In this document: positions 9,704 through 19,300 of the stretch, piece after piece
How the letters are laid out: every line of letters starts with the position of its first letter
How positions within the stretch are numbered: position 1 is the first letter of the stretch
Assembly (NCBI GenBank): GCA_030028905.1
Contig: JALDYZ010000013.1
Location: 62,001-126,000 of the forward strand
DNA length: 64,000 nucleotides
Reading direction: 5' to 3'
From: Ferirhizobium litorale
Lineage (GTDB): Bacteria > Pseudomonadota > Alphaproteobacteria > Rhizobiales > Rhizobiaceae
Translations under genes and position numbers: made by a program
Notes under the pieces: model-generated
The model's database searches: none
Seen by the model: only the letters and a program-made list of their open reading frames with translations
Told to the model about the DNA's origin: nothing

Positions 9704-10803
9704 CCACGTCCGGCCCCACCGACGACAGCAAGCGCCCGCGGCGTCCGGCAGCCTTCGCGATCGACGACGGCCCGGGCCCGAAAGCGCCCTCACCGCCCGC
9801 GCCAGCCGCGGCCGGCAAGCCACGCCAGCCGCAGAGTTTCGAGGATAGCGCGGTGGTGCTGACCCCGGAGACAGAAGATCCGTTCCTGACCCCCGGAGAT
9901 GCGACGCTGGCCGACGTACCCGTCGCCAGTCCGCGCCCGAGGCGTTTCTCCTTCGCCGGACTTGCAGCCGGGGCGTTCGGCGTCCTGCTGTCGCTCGCTC
10001 TTGGTCTTTGGACCGACCGGCTGATCCGCGACCTGTTCAACCGCGCCGACTGGCTCGGCTACCTGGCGATCGCAGCCGCTGCCATCGGCCTTCTGGCGCT
10101 GGCCGCCGCCGTTCTGCGCGAATTGGTGGGCATGGCCCGTCTCCACGCCGTGCAGGCACTGAAGGAAGAAGCCGAGAAGGCCGCGGCCGAGACCAAGCCA
10201 GCCGCCGCCCGCGCCGTCGTCGCCAAACTCACCGCCCTGCTCGCCTCGAAAGCGGAAACCGCCCGGGGACGCGCAACCCTTGCGGCAACGGAAGGCGAGA
10301 TCATCGACGGGTCGCATTTGCTGGCGCTCGCAGAGCGCGAGATGCTTGCTCCCCTCGACAGGCAGGCCCGCGCCCTCATCCTTGGTGCGGCCAAGCGGGT
10401 ATCGGTCATTACTGCGGTCAGTCCGCGTGCGATCGTGGATCTCGCCTATGTCATTTATGAGTCCGCCCGACTGGTGCGCAGTATGGCCGATCTTTATGGT
10501 GGCCGACCCGGCACTCTCGGCATGGTCCGCCTGATGCGCGACGTCGTCGCCCATCTCGCGGTAACAGGCTCGATCGCCATCGGCGACGGGATCGTCCAGC
10601 AGGTTCTCGGACACGGCCTGGCCTCGAAGCTGTCCGCCAGGCTTGGCGAGGGCGTTATCAACGGCCTGATGACGGCGCGAATCGGCATCGCCGCCATGGA
10701 TCTTTGCCGCCCTCTGCCCTTCAAGGCGACGAAACGGCCGGGAATCGGCGACTTCATGGGCGACCTGACGCCGAAATTCACCGGCGGCGATGCCGGCCGT
10801 TGA
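9700..10803 (+). CDS. YcjF-like inner-membrane protein (DUF697/TIGR01620 type)
   Basis: The 367-residue product has a Pro/Ala-rich cytoplasmic N-terminus (1-80), two membrane helices (about 87-108 and 118-140) and a DUF697-like C-terminal domain with further hydrophobic helices (about 230-330). It overlaps ycjX by four bases, the conserved ycjX-ycjF arrangement. The molecular function is unknown, with an envelope stress association in enterobacteria. The ATG at 9700 is set by the ATGA overlap. Confidence 0.82.
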   Translation: MTTSGPTDDSKRPRRPAAFAIDDGPGPKAPSPPAPAAAGKPRQPQSFEDSAVVLTPETEDPFLTPGDATLADVPVASPRPRRFSFAGLAAGAFGVLLSLALGLWTDRLIRDLFNRADWLGYLAIAAAAIGLLALAAAVLRELVGMARLHAVQALKEEAEKAAAETKPAAARAVVAKLTALLASKAETARGRATLAATEGEIIDGSHLLALAEREMLAPLDRQARALILGAAKRVSVITAVSPRAIVDLAYVIYESARLVRSMADLYGGRPGTLGMVRLMRDVVAHLAVTGSIAIGDGIVQQVLGHGLASKLSARLGEGVINGLMTARIGIAAMDLCRPLPFKATKRPGIGDFMGDLTPKFTGGDAGR

Positions 10804-11024
10804 TTCCTAGGAAGGGCGCTGCGCGCATATCGCGGCAGCGACCCGTGCGCCGGCATGCAGTCGATGTTGCCGAATAGCTCAAGGGATTGCCTTTGCGACA
10901 CGGCTCCGCTACTGGGCTTGGGTCGTCGTTTCCCTCCGGTTCGTCGTCTACGGAAACCAAGCATTAACCATTGTCGGGCAAAACTGTTTACCAGATTTTG
11001 GACATCGCCCCCCAAGGAAAACTC

Positions 11025-11579
11025 ATGAATACGCGCCAGTTTTCGATCGGCTGCGGCCTGGTCGTCGCATCGCTTGCTGTCACCGTCGGTTTCGCCGCGG
11101 ATGCTACTGCGTCGTCGCGGGACAAAGCTTTCTTCGAAACCGTTTCGGGCAATTGGAAAGGCCCGGGCGAGATCGTCGCCGGCAAATACAAGGGCACCAA
11201 GTTCACCTGCAACCTCTTCGGCGAACCGGCGAGCGGCAAATCGGCCGGCATCAAGCTCGACGGCACCTGCCGGGTCGGCGTCTTCAGCCAGCCGATGTCC
11301 GCCGTGATCTCCCAGGTCGGCAACTCCTACAAGGGCAAGTTCCTTGATGGCGCCGATGGCAAGGGGCTCGACATCGTCTCCGGCACGGTAAACGGCGACA
11401 AGGTCGTCGTCGGCATCAACCGCCAGAAGCTGAACGGCGCGATGATCGCCCGCATCGACGGCGACAATGCCATGAACGTCACGATTTCCGTCAAGGTCGA
11501 GGACCGAATGGTCCCGGTGATCGGCCTGACGCTCAATCGCGACCTCGACGCGATCGCTGTCGGCTCGATCAAACAGTAG
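11025..11579 (+). CDS. Exported protein of unknown function
   Basis: The ATG at 11025 follows AAGGAAA and gives 184 residues with a signal peptide (hydrophobic 10-24, cleavage near ADATAS). The mature part is Gly/Lys/Val-rich with alternating polar and hydrophobic residues (GNWKGPGEIVAGKYKGTKF, then MSAVISQVGNSYKGKF), which suggests a small beta-sheet periplasmic protein. I recognise no family by name. A TTAACCAT sequence at 10964-10971, a CtrA half-site, lies upstream. It is followed after 152 bases by a small membrane protein gene on the same strand. Confidence 0.7.
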   Translation: MNTRQFSIGCGLVVASLAVTVGFAADATASSRDKAFFETVSGNWKGPGEIVAGKYKGTKFTCNLFGEPASGKSAGIKLDGTCRVGVFSQPMSAVISQVGNSYKGKFLDGADGKGLDIVSGTVNGDKVVVGINRQKLNGAMIARIDGDNAMNVTISVKVEDRMVPVIGLTLNRDLDAIAVGSIKQ

Positions 11580-11731
11580 CTTCGATGGCAGCGCCGGACA
11601 CCGCCGCGTGCCCGCTCATTCGTGACGCTATACATTCCATCCCAGCACATCGCCCCTTGGGCGACCGCCGTCGGATTTGCCCCCGCGCCTGCCCCCACGT
11701 ATGATCGTCCTGCGTCGAGCGGGAGGCGTCA

Positions 11732-12127
11732 ATGGATCGATCCTTGTTCCTTTCCAGGCTCATCGGACCGACATTCCTGGCAATCGCGCTGGGCATGCTG
11801 GTCAATCTCGGCATGTACGAAAGCATGATCGCGGAGGCGCTCAGGCCCGGCATCCTGTTTTATCTGGGCGGGCTTCTGTCGCTGCTCGGCGGTCTCGCAA
11901 TCACCAACCTGCACAACAAGTGGCAGATGAACTGGCGGGTCATCATCACCGTCCTGGGATGGCTGATGGTACTGGGCGGCGTTGCCCGCATCGTTGCTCC
12001 GCAGTTCGCCATTGCGATCGGGTCCACCATCTATGGCGACCGCGCATCCACGGTCATGATCGCACTGCTTGTCGGGGCGCTGGGCGCGCTACTGACCTTC
12101 AAGGGCTACGGACGGCCGATCCGGTAA
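11732..12127 (+). CDS. Small four-helix integral membrane protein, unknown function
   Basis: The 131-residue product starts at an ATG behind GGGAGG. About four membrane helices are visible (around 9-27, 39-57, 67-88 and 100-120) with almost no soluble domain. No catalytic motif is evident and I cannot name a family. It is convergent with folK, 19 bases apart. Confidence 0.65.
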   Translation: MDRSLFLSRLIGPTFLAIALGMLVNLGMYESMIAEALRPGILFYLGGLLSLLGGLAITNLHNKWQMNWRVIITVLGWLMVLGGVARIVAPQFAIAIGSTIYGDRASTVMIALLVGALGALLTFKGYGRPIR

Positions 12128-12146
12128 GGTACGTCCCGTCGACGCC

Positions 12147-12674
12147 TCAAGCCCGACGCCACCACTCGGGGTCTTCGTCGGCAACGGCGATCCCCGTCGT
12201 ATCCGCCGATGTCAGCCAGCCGCCTACCGTGCGGCCCGATATCACCAGATCCGGGGCGAAATCCGCAAGCGGCATCAGCACGAAGCCGCGGGTTGTCATC
12301 CGGGGATGCGGCACGTGCAGTTTCTCGGTCGCCAGTTCGAAGTCGCCGTAGGTCAACACGTCGATGTCGATCGTGCGCGGGCCCCAGCGTTCGATGCGCT
12401 CGCGCTTCATTTCCCGCTCGATCCCGAGGCAGACGTCGAGCAAGTCGTCGGGTGAAAGGCTTGTCTCGACCCCGGCGCAGGCATTGTAGAAGTCGGCCTG
12501 GTCGGTCTTGCCCCAGGGCGGAGTGCGGTAGAGCCGCGACACCGCCACGACCCGGCAGTCGGCGCGATTGTCGAGCGCCCTCAGCGCCACGCCCATTGCG
12601 TGCACGGGATCGCCGATATTGCCGCCGAGCCCGAGTGTCGCGAAGCGGAATGCGGGGTCAGGCGAAGTGTTCAA
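12147..12674 (-). CDS. folK: 2-amino-4-hydroxy-6-hydroxymethyldihydropteridine pyrophosphokinase
   Basis: HPPK transfers pyrophosphate from ATP to hydroxymethyl-dihydropterin, making the substrate of FolP. The 175-residue product shows LGLGGNIGD at the N-terminus, SRLYRTPPWG, and the signature RWGPRTIDIDVLTYGD with the magnesium-binding DxD. The only possible start before the core motif is TTG at 12674. It overlaps the end of folB by 17 bases, so translation is probably coupled. It is the last gene of folP-folB-folK. Confidence 0.93.
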   Translation of the reverse strand: MNTSPDPAFRFATLGLGGNIGDPVHAMGVALRALDNRADCRVVAVSRLYRTPPWGKTDQADFYNACAGVETSLSPDDLLDVCLGIEREMKRERIERWGPRTIDIDVLTYGDFELATEKLHVPHPRMTTRGFVLMPLADFAPDLVISGRTVGGWLTSADTTGIAVADEDPEWWRRA

Positions 12675-13026
12675 CGGTCACCTGCACGTAGTCGAGGACG
12701 CCGGGAACCGGGGCGCTTGGCTTCCTGACCGTGATCTTGGCCCTGCGGATCTGCGAGAACCGCTCGCACAGTGCCTTGGCAACCTCGAGCGCCAGGGCCT
12801 CGATCAGGAAGCGCCGGTTGCCGGTGACGATCTTCTCGATGACCACGAAGGCAACGCCGTAGTCCACGGTCGAAGCGATGGAATCGTTTTCCAGCGCCTC
12901 GCCCGGTTCCACATCCAGTTCTGCATCGACGAAGAAGCGCTGCCCCAGCACCTCTTCTTCGTCCATGACGCCGTGCCGCGCGAAGAAGGCGCAGTTCTTC
13001 AGGTTGATGGTGTATCTGGTGCTCAT
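12658..13026 (-). CDS. folB: Dihydroneopterin aldolase
   Basis: FolB cleaves dihydroneopterin to hydroxymethyl-dihydropterin and glycolaldehyde. The 122-residue product has the family length and motifs INLKNCAFFARHGVMDEEE at the N-terminus and FLIEALALEVAKAL in the middle. Its ATG at 13026 overlaps the folP stop (ATGA at 13023-13026) and follows AGGACAG. It overlaps folK downstream. Confidence 0.93.
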   Translation of the reverse strand: MSTRYTINLKNCAFFARHGVMDEEEVLGQRFFVDAELDVEPGEALENDSIASTVDYGVAFVVIEKIVTGNRRFLIEALALEVAKALCERFSQIRRAKITVRKPSAPVPGVLDYVQVTVEHFA

Positions 13027-13889
13027 GGGCGCTGTCCTGGTTCTCTGCGCTGCCGGGACTTCAGCATAGCATCGGTCATGGCCAGCACATCGCGATTGAA
13101 TGCGACATTATGGACGCGGAATATGACGGCGCCTGCCAGCCGCAGAATCACCGACGTCGCCGCCGTTCCCGCGTCGCGTTCAGCCGGCTCTCGCCCGGTC
13201 ACCGCGCCGACGAAACGCTTGCGCGACGTGCCGACGAGGAACGGATGACCGAGAACCTCGAGTTCGGCAAAGCGCGCGATCAGTTCGAGGTTCTCGTCGG
13301 TTTCCTTGGCAAAGCCGAATCCCGGATCGAGCACGATCGCTTCGTGCCGGACGCCGGCGGCCTCGGCGATGCCGAGCGAACGCCGGAGGAAGTGCAACTG
13401 GTCTTCGATCGGATCGGCGAGCTTTACCCGGTCGCGACCGGTATGCATGAGGCAGAGCCCGGCTCCGGTTTCGGCTGCCACCCGCGCGATTTCCGGTTCC
13501 TTCTGGGCGCCGAACACGTCGTTGACGATATGGGCGCCTGCTTCCACCGCCAGGCGCGCCGTCTCGGCCCTGTAGGTGTCGACGGAGATCAGTGCATCGG
13601 TTTCCTTCGCGAGCCTCGCGATCACCGGCAGGACGCGATCCTGCTCCTCGGCGGCACTGACCGGGCCGGCGCCCGGTCGCGTCGATTCACCGCCGATATC
13701 GAGGATGTCGGCTCTCTCCGCCACACAGTCCAGCGCGTGCTTCACGGCAGTTTCGATCGTGTCGTATTGGCCGCCGTCGGAAAAGGAATCCGGAGTAACA
13801 TTGACCACCGCCATGATCCGCGCATCCGTGCCAAGCACGAGCTCGCGTCCATGCGCGACCTTCCAGTTCCACTTTCCTTCGCCTGCCAC
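13023..13889 (-). CDS. folP: Dihydropteroate synthase
   Basis: FolP joins hydroxymethyl-dihydropterin pyrophosphate with p-aminobenzoate; it is the sulfonamide target. The 288-residue product shows both signatures, MAVVNVTPDSFSDGG (about 26-40) and DILDIGGESTRPGA (about 61-74), plus DPGFGFAKE and GTSRKRF. Start is GTG at 13889. It heads the folP-folB-folK operon, transcribed leftward and divergent from the DUF922 gene. Confidence 0.95.
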   Translation of the reverse strand: MAGEGKWNWKVAHGRELVLGTDARIMAVVNVTPDSFSDGGQYDTIETAVKHALDCVAERADILDIGGESTRPGAGPVSAAEEQDRVLPVIARLAKETDALISVDTYRAETARLAVEAGAHIVNDVFGAQKEPEIARVAAETGAGLCLMHTGRDRVKLADPIEDQLHFLRRSLGIAEAAGVRHEAIVLDPGFGFAKETDENLELIARFAELEVLGHPFLVGTSRKRFVGAVTGREPAERDAGTAATSVILRLAGAVIFRVHNVAFNRDVLAMTDAMLKSRQRREPGQRP

Positions 13890-13993
13890 CTAAATTCCGC
13901 CCAGTTCGAAATGAAAAAAGCCGCACCCGATTATTGCGCCCGGGGTGGCTATGCCGCAAGCTAGCGTGAAGTGCAACCTGGCAGGAAACATGA

Positions 13994-14614
13994 ATGGCGT
14001 TCGCGCGTAAAACCCTCCTCGTTCTGGCAGCGACAATCGTCGTAGGAGGGGCGTCGGGCCAGGCTTTTGCCGAAACCGTCATCCGCAAATCGACCTCCTA
14101 TTTCCAGGTCAGGGGCAAGACCGCCGAGCAACTGGACAAGGAGCTGTCCTATCGCGGTCCAATGACCAAGAGCACGGGCTCGCGCCATCCCGGCGCCACC
14201 CGGATCAAGTTCGGCGGCTCGGTGACATATGCCCAGCAGGGGGGCCGCTGCAGGATCGATAGCGCCAAGATCACCTTGTCGACGCAAATCATCCTTCCGG
14301 AGTGGAAGGGTCGCAAAGGTGCGAGCAAGGATCTGCAGTTGGTCTGGGATACGCTCGCGCGCGACATCAAGCGCCACGAGGAGCGCCATGCGGAAATCGC
14401 CCGCAACTACGCAAGAAGCATGGAAAAGGCGATTCTCAAGCTTCCGCCGCAGCGAACCTGCGCGGCTATGAAGGCCAAGGTGGCCAAGGTCTCGCGCGAC
14501 GAAATCGATCGCCACGATCGCGATCAGATGCGCTTCGACCGAATCGAGGCCGCCAATTTCGACAGCCGGATGATTCGCCTCTTGCGCTACCGCCTCAAGG
14601 CCAAATCCGAGTAA
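13994..14614 (+). CDS. DUF922-family exported putative zinc protease
   Basis: The 206-residue product has a signal peptide ending at AFA-E (26/27). The mature part has CRIDSAKITLSTQIILPEW and the zinc-protease-like motif HEERHAEIA (H128, E129, H132), typical of DUF922. A periplasmic metallopeptidase is therefore likely, although the family is experimentally unclear. It is divergent from folP and followed by a long untranslated region holding a candidate small RNA. Confidence 0.78.
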   Translation: MAFARKTLLVLAATIVVGGASGQAFAETVIRKSTSYFQVRGKTAEQLDKELSYRGPMTKSTGSRHPGATRIKFGGSVTYAQQGGRCRIDSAKITLSTQIILPEWKGRKGASKDLQLVWDTLARDIKRHEERHAEIARNYARSMEKAILKLPPQRTCAAMKAKVAKVSRDEIDRHDRDQMRFDRIEAANFDSRMIRLLRYRLKAKSE

Positions 14615-14754
14615 TTCGCGGGCGAATACGCGCCATTTTTCCACAAAATATTGTCATTGGAGCGCGAAGCTTGCGTAAAGCTTGCCTTACCTTGTGAATA
14701 ACCGGTGATTTCTTATCGTATCTCTTGCTAAAAAACTAAAATACAATTGTCATA

Positions 14755-14907
14755 AATGCAGGCAAAGCAGTTCGTCGCAAGCAACGTGTAGTCGCATTGG
14801 CAGTTCTCCTGGCGCGTCCAGAAGCCACAGGTGCTTCCTCCCTCCCCTGTTGGTGATGCGCCCCCCTTGCCTCGCTCATTTCTTCAGATGAGCGAGGCAT
14901 TTTTTTG
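14755..14907 (+). ncRNA. Candidate trans-acting small RNA
   Basis: Between the DUF922 gene and the convergent ferredoxin gene lie about 370 bases with no coding frame. They end in a strong rho-independent terminator on the plus strand. About 35 bases before it is a pyrimidine run (CTTCCTCCCTCCCCTG near 14833-14849) complementary to Shine-Dalgarno sequences, the type of unpaired seed found in several rhizobial Hfq-dependent small RNAs. The 5' end is uncertain; AT-rich sequence at 14710-14755 could hold the promoter. I cannot assign it to a named family. It could instead be a long 3' UTR of the DUF922 mRNA. Confidence 0.5.
14868..14907 (+). terminator. Strong rho-independent terminator
   Basis: A 12-base perfect stem (TGCCTCGCTCAT at 14868-14879, ATGAGCGAGGCA at 14888-14899) is followed by eight T residues on the plus strand. 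The minus strand lacks a T-tract after the hairpin, so the terminator faces rightward. Confidence 0.92.
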
Positions 14908-14988
14908 GAGGCCGCAACCGGCAGGGTTGCGCGAACATGCAGCGTCAAATCTCGGGCATGGATCGCGCAGGCAATGCGCGGTTGGCTA

Positions 14989-15375
<387 letters not shown>

Positions 15376-15480
15376 TCAACACGAGAGCCCGCGGGGCGGG
15401 CCTTTTGTCGCTCGCCCCGGCGCTTGTGTCGCAGGGGCCGCGAGGCGGCACCCGCGCTGGAGCGGATCGCTCTCCAGTCT

Positions 15481-15849
15481 TCACCGGCAAAGCTTGAGGA
15501 TGAAGTTTTCGGCAACCGTGACGGCTGCATGAAGGCGCGCCATGCGCGCGGCGTCGCCGGGCATGGCCTCCAGTTGTTCGGCTGCATCTGATACATCAAG
15601 CGCGCCGACAGCCCCTGCTGCCCCCTTCAGCCTGTGCGCTGTCGCGACGATCGTCGCCCGGTCGCCGCTCGCCATTTCCAGAACGCAGCAGCGTGCCTGC
15701 CGGGCAAACAGCTGAAGAACCTCAGTTTCGAGGGCGGGATCGCCCATTGTCTGCTTTTGAAGGAGATCGAGATCGATGGGACGCTTCGCGCCCTGGGGGC
15801 CACCTGTGCCATTTTCGGGCGCGTCGAACACGATACCGAGCGCTGCCAT
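15481..15849 (-). CDS. Stand-alone HPt phosphotransfer-domain protein
   Basis: The ATG at 15849 behind AAAGGAAT gives 122 residues; an ATG at 15954 would add 35. The core ATAHRLKGAAGAVGA contains the phospho-acceptor histidine (H72), as in HPt domains that shuttle phosphate between hybrid kinases and regulators. No receiver or kinase gene is adjacent, so its partners are unknown. CckA in this window is a hybrid kinase, but its usual partner ChpT has a different fold. A CtrA-like box (15957-15971) lies upstream. Confidence 0.82.
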   Translation of the reverse strand: MAALGIVFDAPENGTGGPQGAKRPIDLDLLQKQTMGDPALETEVLQLFARQARCCVLEMASGDRATIVATAHRLKGAAGAVGALDVSDAAEQLEAMPGDAARMARLHAAVTVAENFILKLCR

Positions 15850-15956
15850 GCCTGTATTCCTTTGAAAGTTGCCATTTGCGCGAGGATGATCCTCGCTCGC
15901 GACGGTCGCTTTCTGCTTAAATGCGGGCATAAACGGGGCAGAAACTTGGATCATGG

Positions 15957-16033
15957 TTAATTTTCGCTAAATCGCCCAACTCTATCGGCTTTTCGGGCTT
16001 CCAAAAGTTTCAAAAGTGTTAACAACCCATTGA
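15957..16033. promoter_or_regulatory. Two near-consensus CtrA-like boxes between HPt and gpr
   Basis: The 474 bases between the HPt gene (leftward) and gpr (rightward) hold no convincing gene. They contain TTAA-N7-TAAA at 15957-15971 and TTAA-N7-TTGA at 16019-16033, each one base from the alphaproteobacterial CtrA consensus TTAA-N7-TTAA. Control of a polar-growth gene by CtrA would make sense, but such motifs also occur by chance. Confidence 0.35.
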
Positions 16034-16323
16034 TGCTCCAAGCCACAAAACGGTGGCTCGATTGTATCGAAAGCCGGGATGTGTCACTAAGGGACTGCTA
16101 AATTGGGACAAGGGTGCATGCCATTGCCCAAAGCGTGGATAGTGGTAATGTTTTGGTACCGTCCGTGTGCGAAAGCAGCTATCGAGCTTTGAAAAGCAAT
16201 GGAAATTCCGAAACGGTGCGGTGCCGTGACGGGGTCCCGGTAAGGCAGCTTGGCAGCGGCTGCTTCGAGGCCGCTGGTCGCGAAGCGGGCTGGTCCGTGT
16301 GAATAGTAACGAGGCGTAACCGA

Positions 16324-19300
16324 ATGGCGAACAACAAAATCAGCGAGTCGATCGACGACAAGGCCTTCAAGGCCCTGGAGGATGCGCTGCAGATCGATTT
16401 CAGCGACGACAAGCCGGCCACCGGTACCCAGCAATCGTCAGAGCCTGGCGAAGCCAGAGCCCCCGACACGCGCAGCAAGGCGCGCGCTGCGCAGCCCGCC
16501 TCCAGGCAGGAGGCACGCAAGACGCTGCGCCAGGCCGAAAACGCTCGATCGCTTGCGCCCGAACCGACACCGAAATCACCTCCCCTTGCCCCGGCAAACG
16601 ACAGCGGGCGGCGAAATCCCGCGGCAATCCTGAAATCGCTCGAAACCGGATCGATGAACACGGCGCTGCGCAATGCGGCGCTGGTTTCCGTTCTGTGGGT
16701 GGTCGGCGGGCTCGGCTTTGCCCAGCTCGTCTTCGGTTCGCAGTTCTGGGAAGCCTCTTCGCTCGCCTCCTTCTTCGCCCTGCCGGGCGCCATCGCTCTG
16801 GCCATGGGCATCGTGCTGCCCGTGCTGTTGTTCTTCGCCTTTGCGATCATGCTCGCCCGCGCCCAGGACATGCGCAACGCTGCCCGCTCCATGGCAGAGG
16901 TGGCCTTGCGCCTCGCCGAGCCGGAAACAGCGGCGTCGGAGCGCATCATGACTGTCGGACAAGCGGTCCGCCGCGAAGTTTCGGCGATGAACGAAGGCAT
17001 CGAGCGCACCATCGCACGCGCCTCGGAGCTCGAGACGCTGGTCCATTCGGAAGTAAACGCGCTCGAACGCAGCTACGCCGACAATGAAATGCGGGTTCGC
17101 GGCCTTGTCCAGGACTTGGGCTCGGAACGCGATGCGATCGTCAATCATGCCGAGCGCATCCGCTCGTCGATCGTCGGTGCCCATGAGCAACTGAAGGAAG
17201 AACTGTCGCTCGCAACCGAGGAAATCGCCGTTCGCCTCGCCACTTCCGGCGAGGCTTTTGCTTCGCTGATCGATACCCGCGCCGCGACGATCATGGAAAA
17301 GTCCGATGCCGCCTCGCAGGCCATCGGCTCGGTGCTGACGTCCAAGACCGAGACGCTGTTGCAGACGCTGACGTCTTCCGGATTCGCCCTTGCCAACGAA
17401 TTCGACACCCGCCTCGATACGCTGACGTCGACGCTCACCGAGCACGGCAACGAACTGCTGTCCCGTTTCGAGACGCGCGCCTCGACGCTCGATGCCAACA
17501 CCGAGAAGCTGAACGCCGCCCTCAACGAACGCGCCCGCCAGTTGAACGAGACCCTCATCGCCCGCACGATGGAGATCAACGACAGCATCACGTCGGGCGA
17601 GACCGTCATCTCCGGCGCTCTCGAACAGGTCATTTCCAAACTCAACTCCACGCTTGACGAAAAGGGTGCAAGCTTCCGCCAGAGCCTGCAGACCAGCGCC
17701 GACGAAGCGATCATGGACCTCGACCTGCGCTCCGGCTTCTTCGAGGATCGCCTGCAGGCGACCGTCGGCCAGATCTCCTCCGTCTTCGACGAGCGGGTCG
17801 CGGAATTCGCCAGCGCCTTCGACAAGCGCGCCGGTACGCTCGACAGCAAGCTCATGGAGAGCCTTGCCCGCATCAACGAAACGCTTGCCGGCGGCAGCGA
17901 GTCGATCGACGGCATCCTGACGTCCAGCATCGAGCGGCTCGGCGCCCAACTGACCGACCAGTCGCTGGCGCTCGCGACGACCCTTGGCACGAACCAGGAG
18001 GTCATCGAAACCGCGCTCGGTGCGACGGTCGAGAAGATCACCGGCGCGCTTGGCGAACGCAGCAAGGAAATCACCTCGACGCTGCAGAACACGACCTCCG
18101 GCTTCATTGCCGCTATCGACGGCAAGTCCAGCGAGATCACCGACGCCTTCGTGTCGCGCGCCGCCGAGTTCACCGAGGCGCTTAACGCCCGTAGCCACGA
18201 AATCACCTCCGCCCTCCACGATTCGACGGCAGGCGTCATCTCGGCGCTTGACGGCAAGTCTGCAGAAGTCACCAATGCCTTCATCGACCGCGCTGCAGAT
18301 TTCACCAGCAAGCTCGACGCCCGCACCACCGAGATCGACCAGACCCTGGGATCGGCGGGCGATCGTATCGAACGGATCATGTCCGACCGCGGCGGCGCCC
18401 TCTTCAATGCCCTGGCCTCCAGCCAGTCGCGGTTCGAAGAAACGCTCGCAAGCCGTTCCGATGCCATCATCAATTCTGTTTCCGGCAGCCATGAACTGCT
18501 TGCCGACGTGCTCGACGAACGCACCGCGGCAATGGCGTTTGCCCTCTCCGACAGCCATGAGCGCCTGGAACAGACGCTCGACAGTCGTACCAACGCCATC
18601 ATCGAGACGGTTGCCGGTGCAGAGACCCGCATCGGCGAGGCATTCGGCGACAAGGCCGACATCATCCGCGGCGCCTACGAGGACAACCATGCCCGCCTCG
18701 AACAGACGCTGGGCGCCCACGCGGAAACGCTGGCCAGCACCATTGCAAGCGGCAGCGATCGCCTCGACCGGGTGGTCGGTGGTTCGGCGTCCCGCATCGA
18801 AAACACACTCCTGGAAGGTCGCCGCAAGATCGAGGATACGCTCGGCGAGCACCTGTCGCAGATGGGTAGCAATCTCGAGACCACCCATGAGCGGATCCGG
18901 GCAACCCTCGACGATCGCACCAACGCCATCGCGCTGACGATGAAGGAAGCGCATGCGCTCATCGACGAGACCATGGCCGACCAGGCCATGTCGATCGGAG
19001 CGTCAATCGCCACCAGCGCCAGCATGCTCGAAATGTCGCTCGAGGGCCACGAAAGCACGCTGCGCCAGGCCATCGACAACAGCGCCGAGGCGCTGGAGCA
19101 GCGCCTGCGCGACAGCGCCGGCCATATCGCCACGCAGATCACCGACGCCGCGTCTGACATCACCCGTGCTGCGGAATTCGTATCGACCCGGATGGAGCAG
19201 TCCGTCGACGGCATGACCGGCCGCTTCTCGGACACCGGCTCCAAGATCGAGGCGAGCCTGACGGCGCTGGAAAACCGCATCCGCGACGATGTCGGCGGCA

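Noticed and set aside
16114..16302. 62-codon frame upstream of gpr
   Set aside because: No ribosome binding site, no hydrophobic or conserved-looking segment, and it sits in the probable gpr promoter region.
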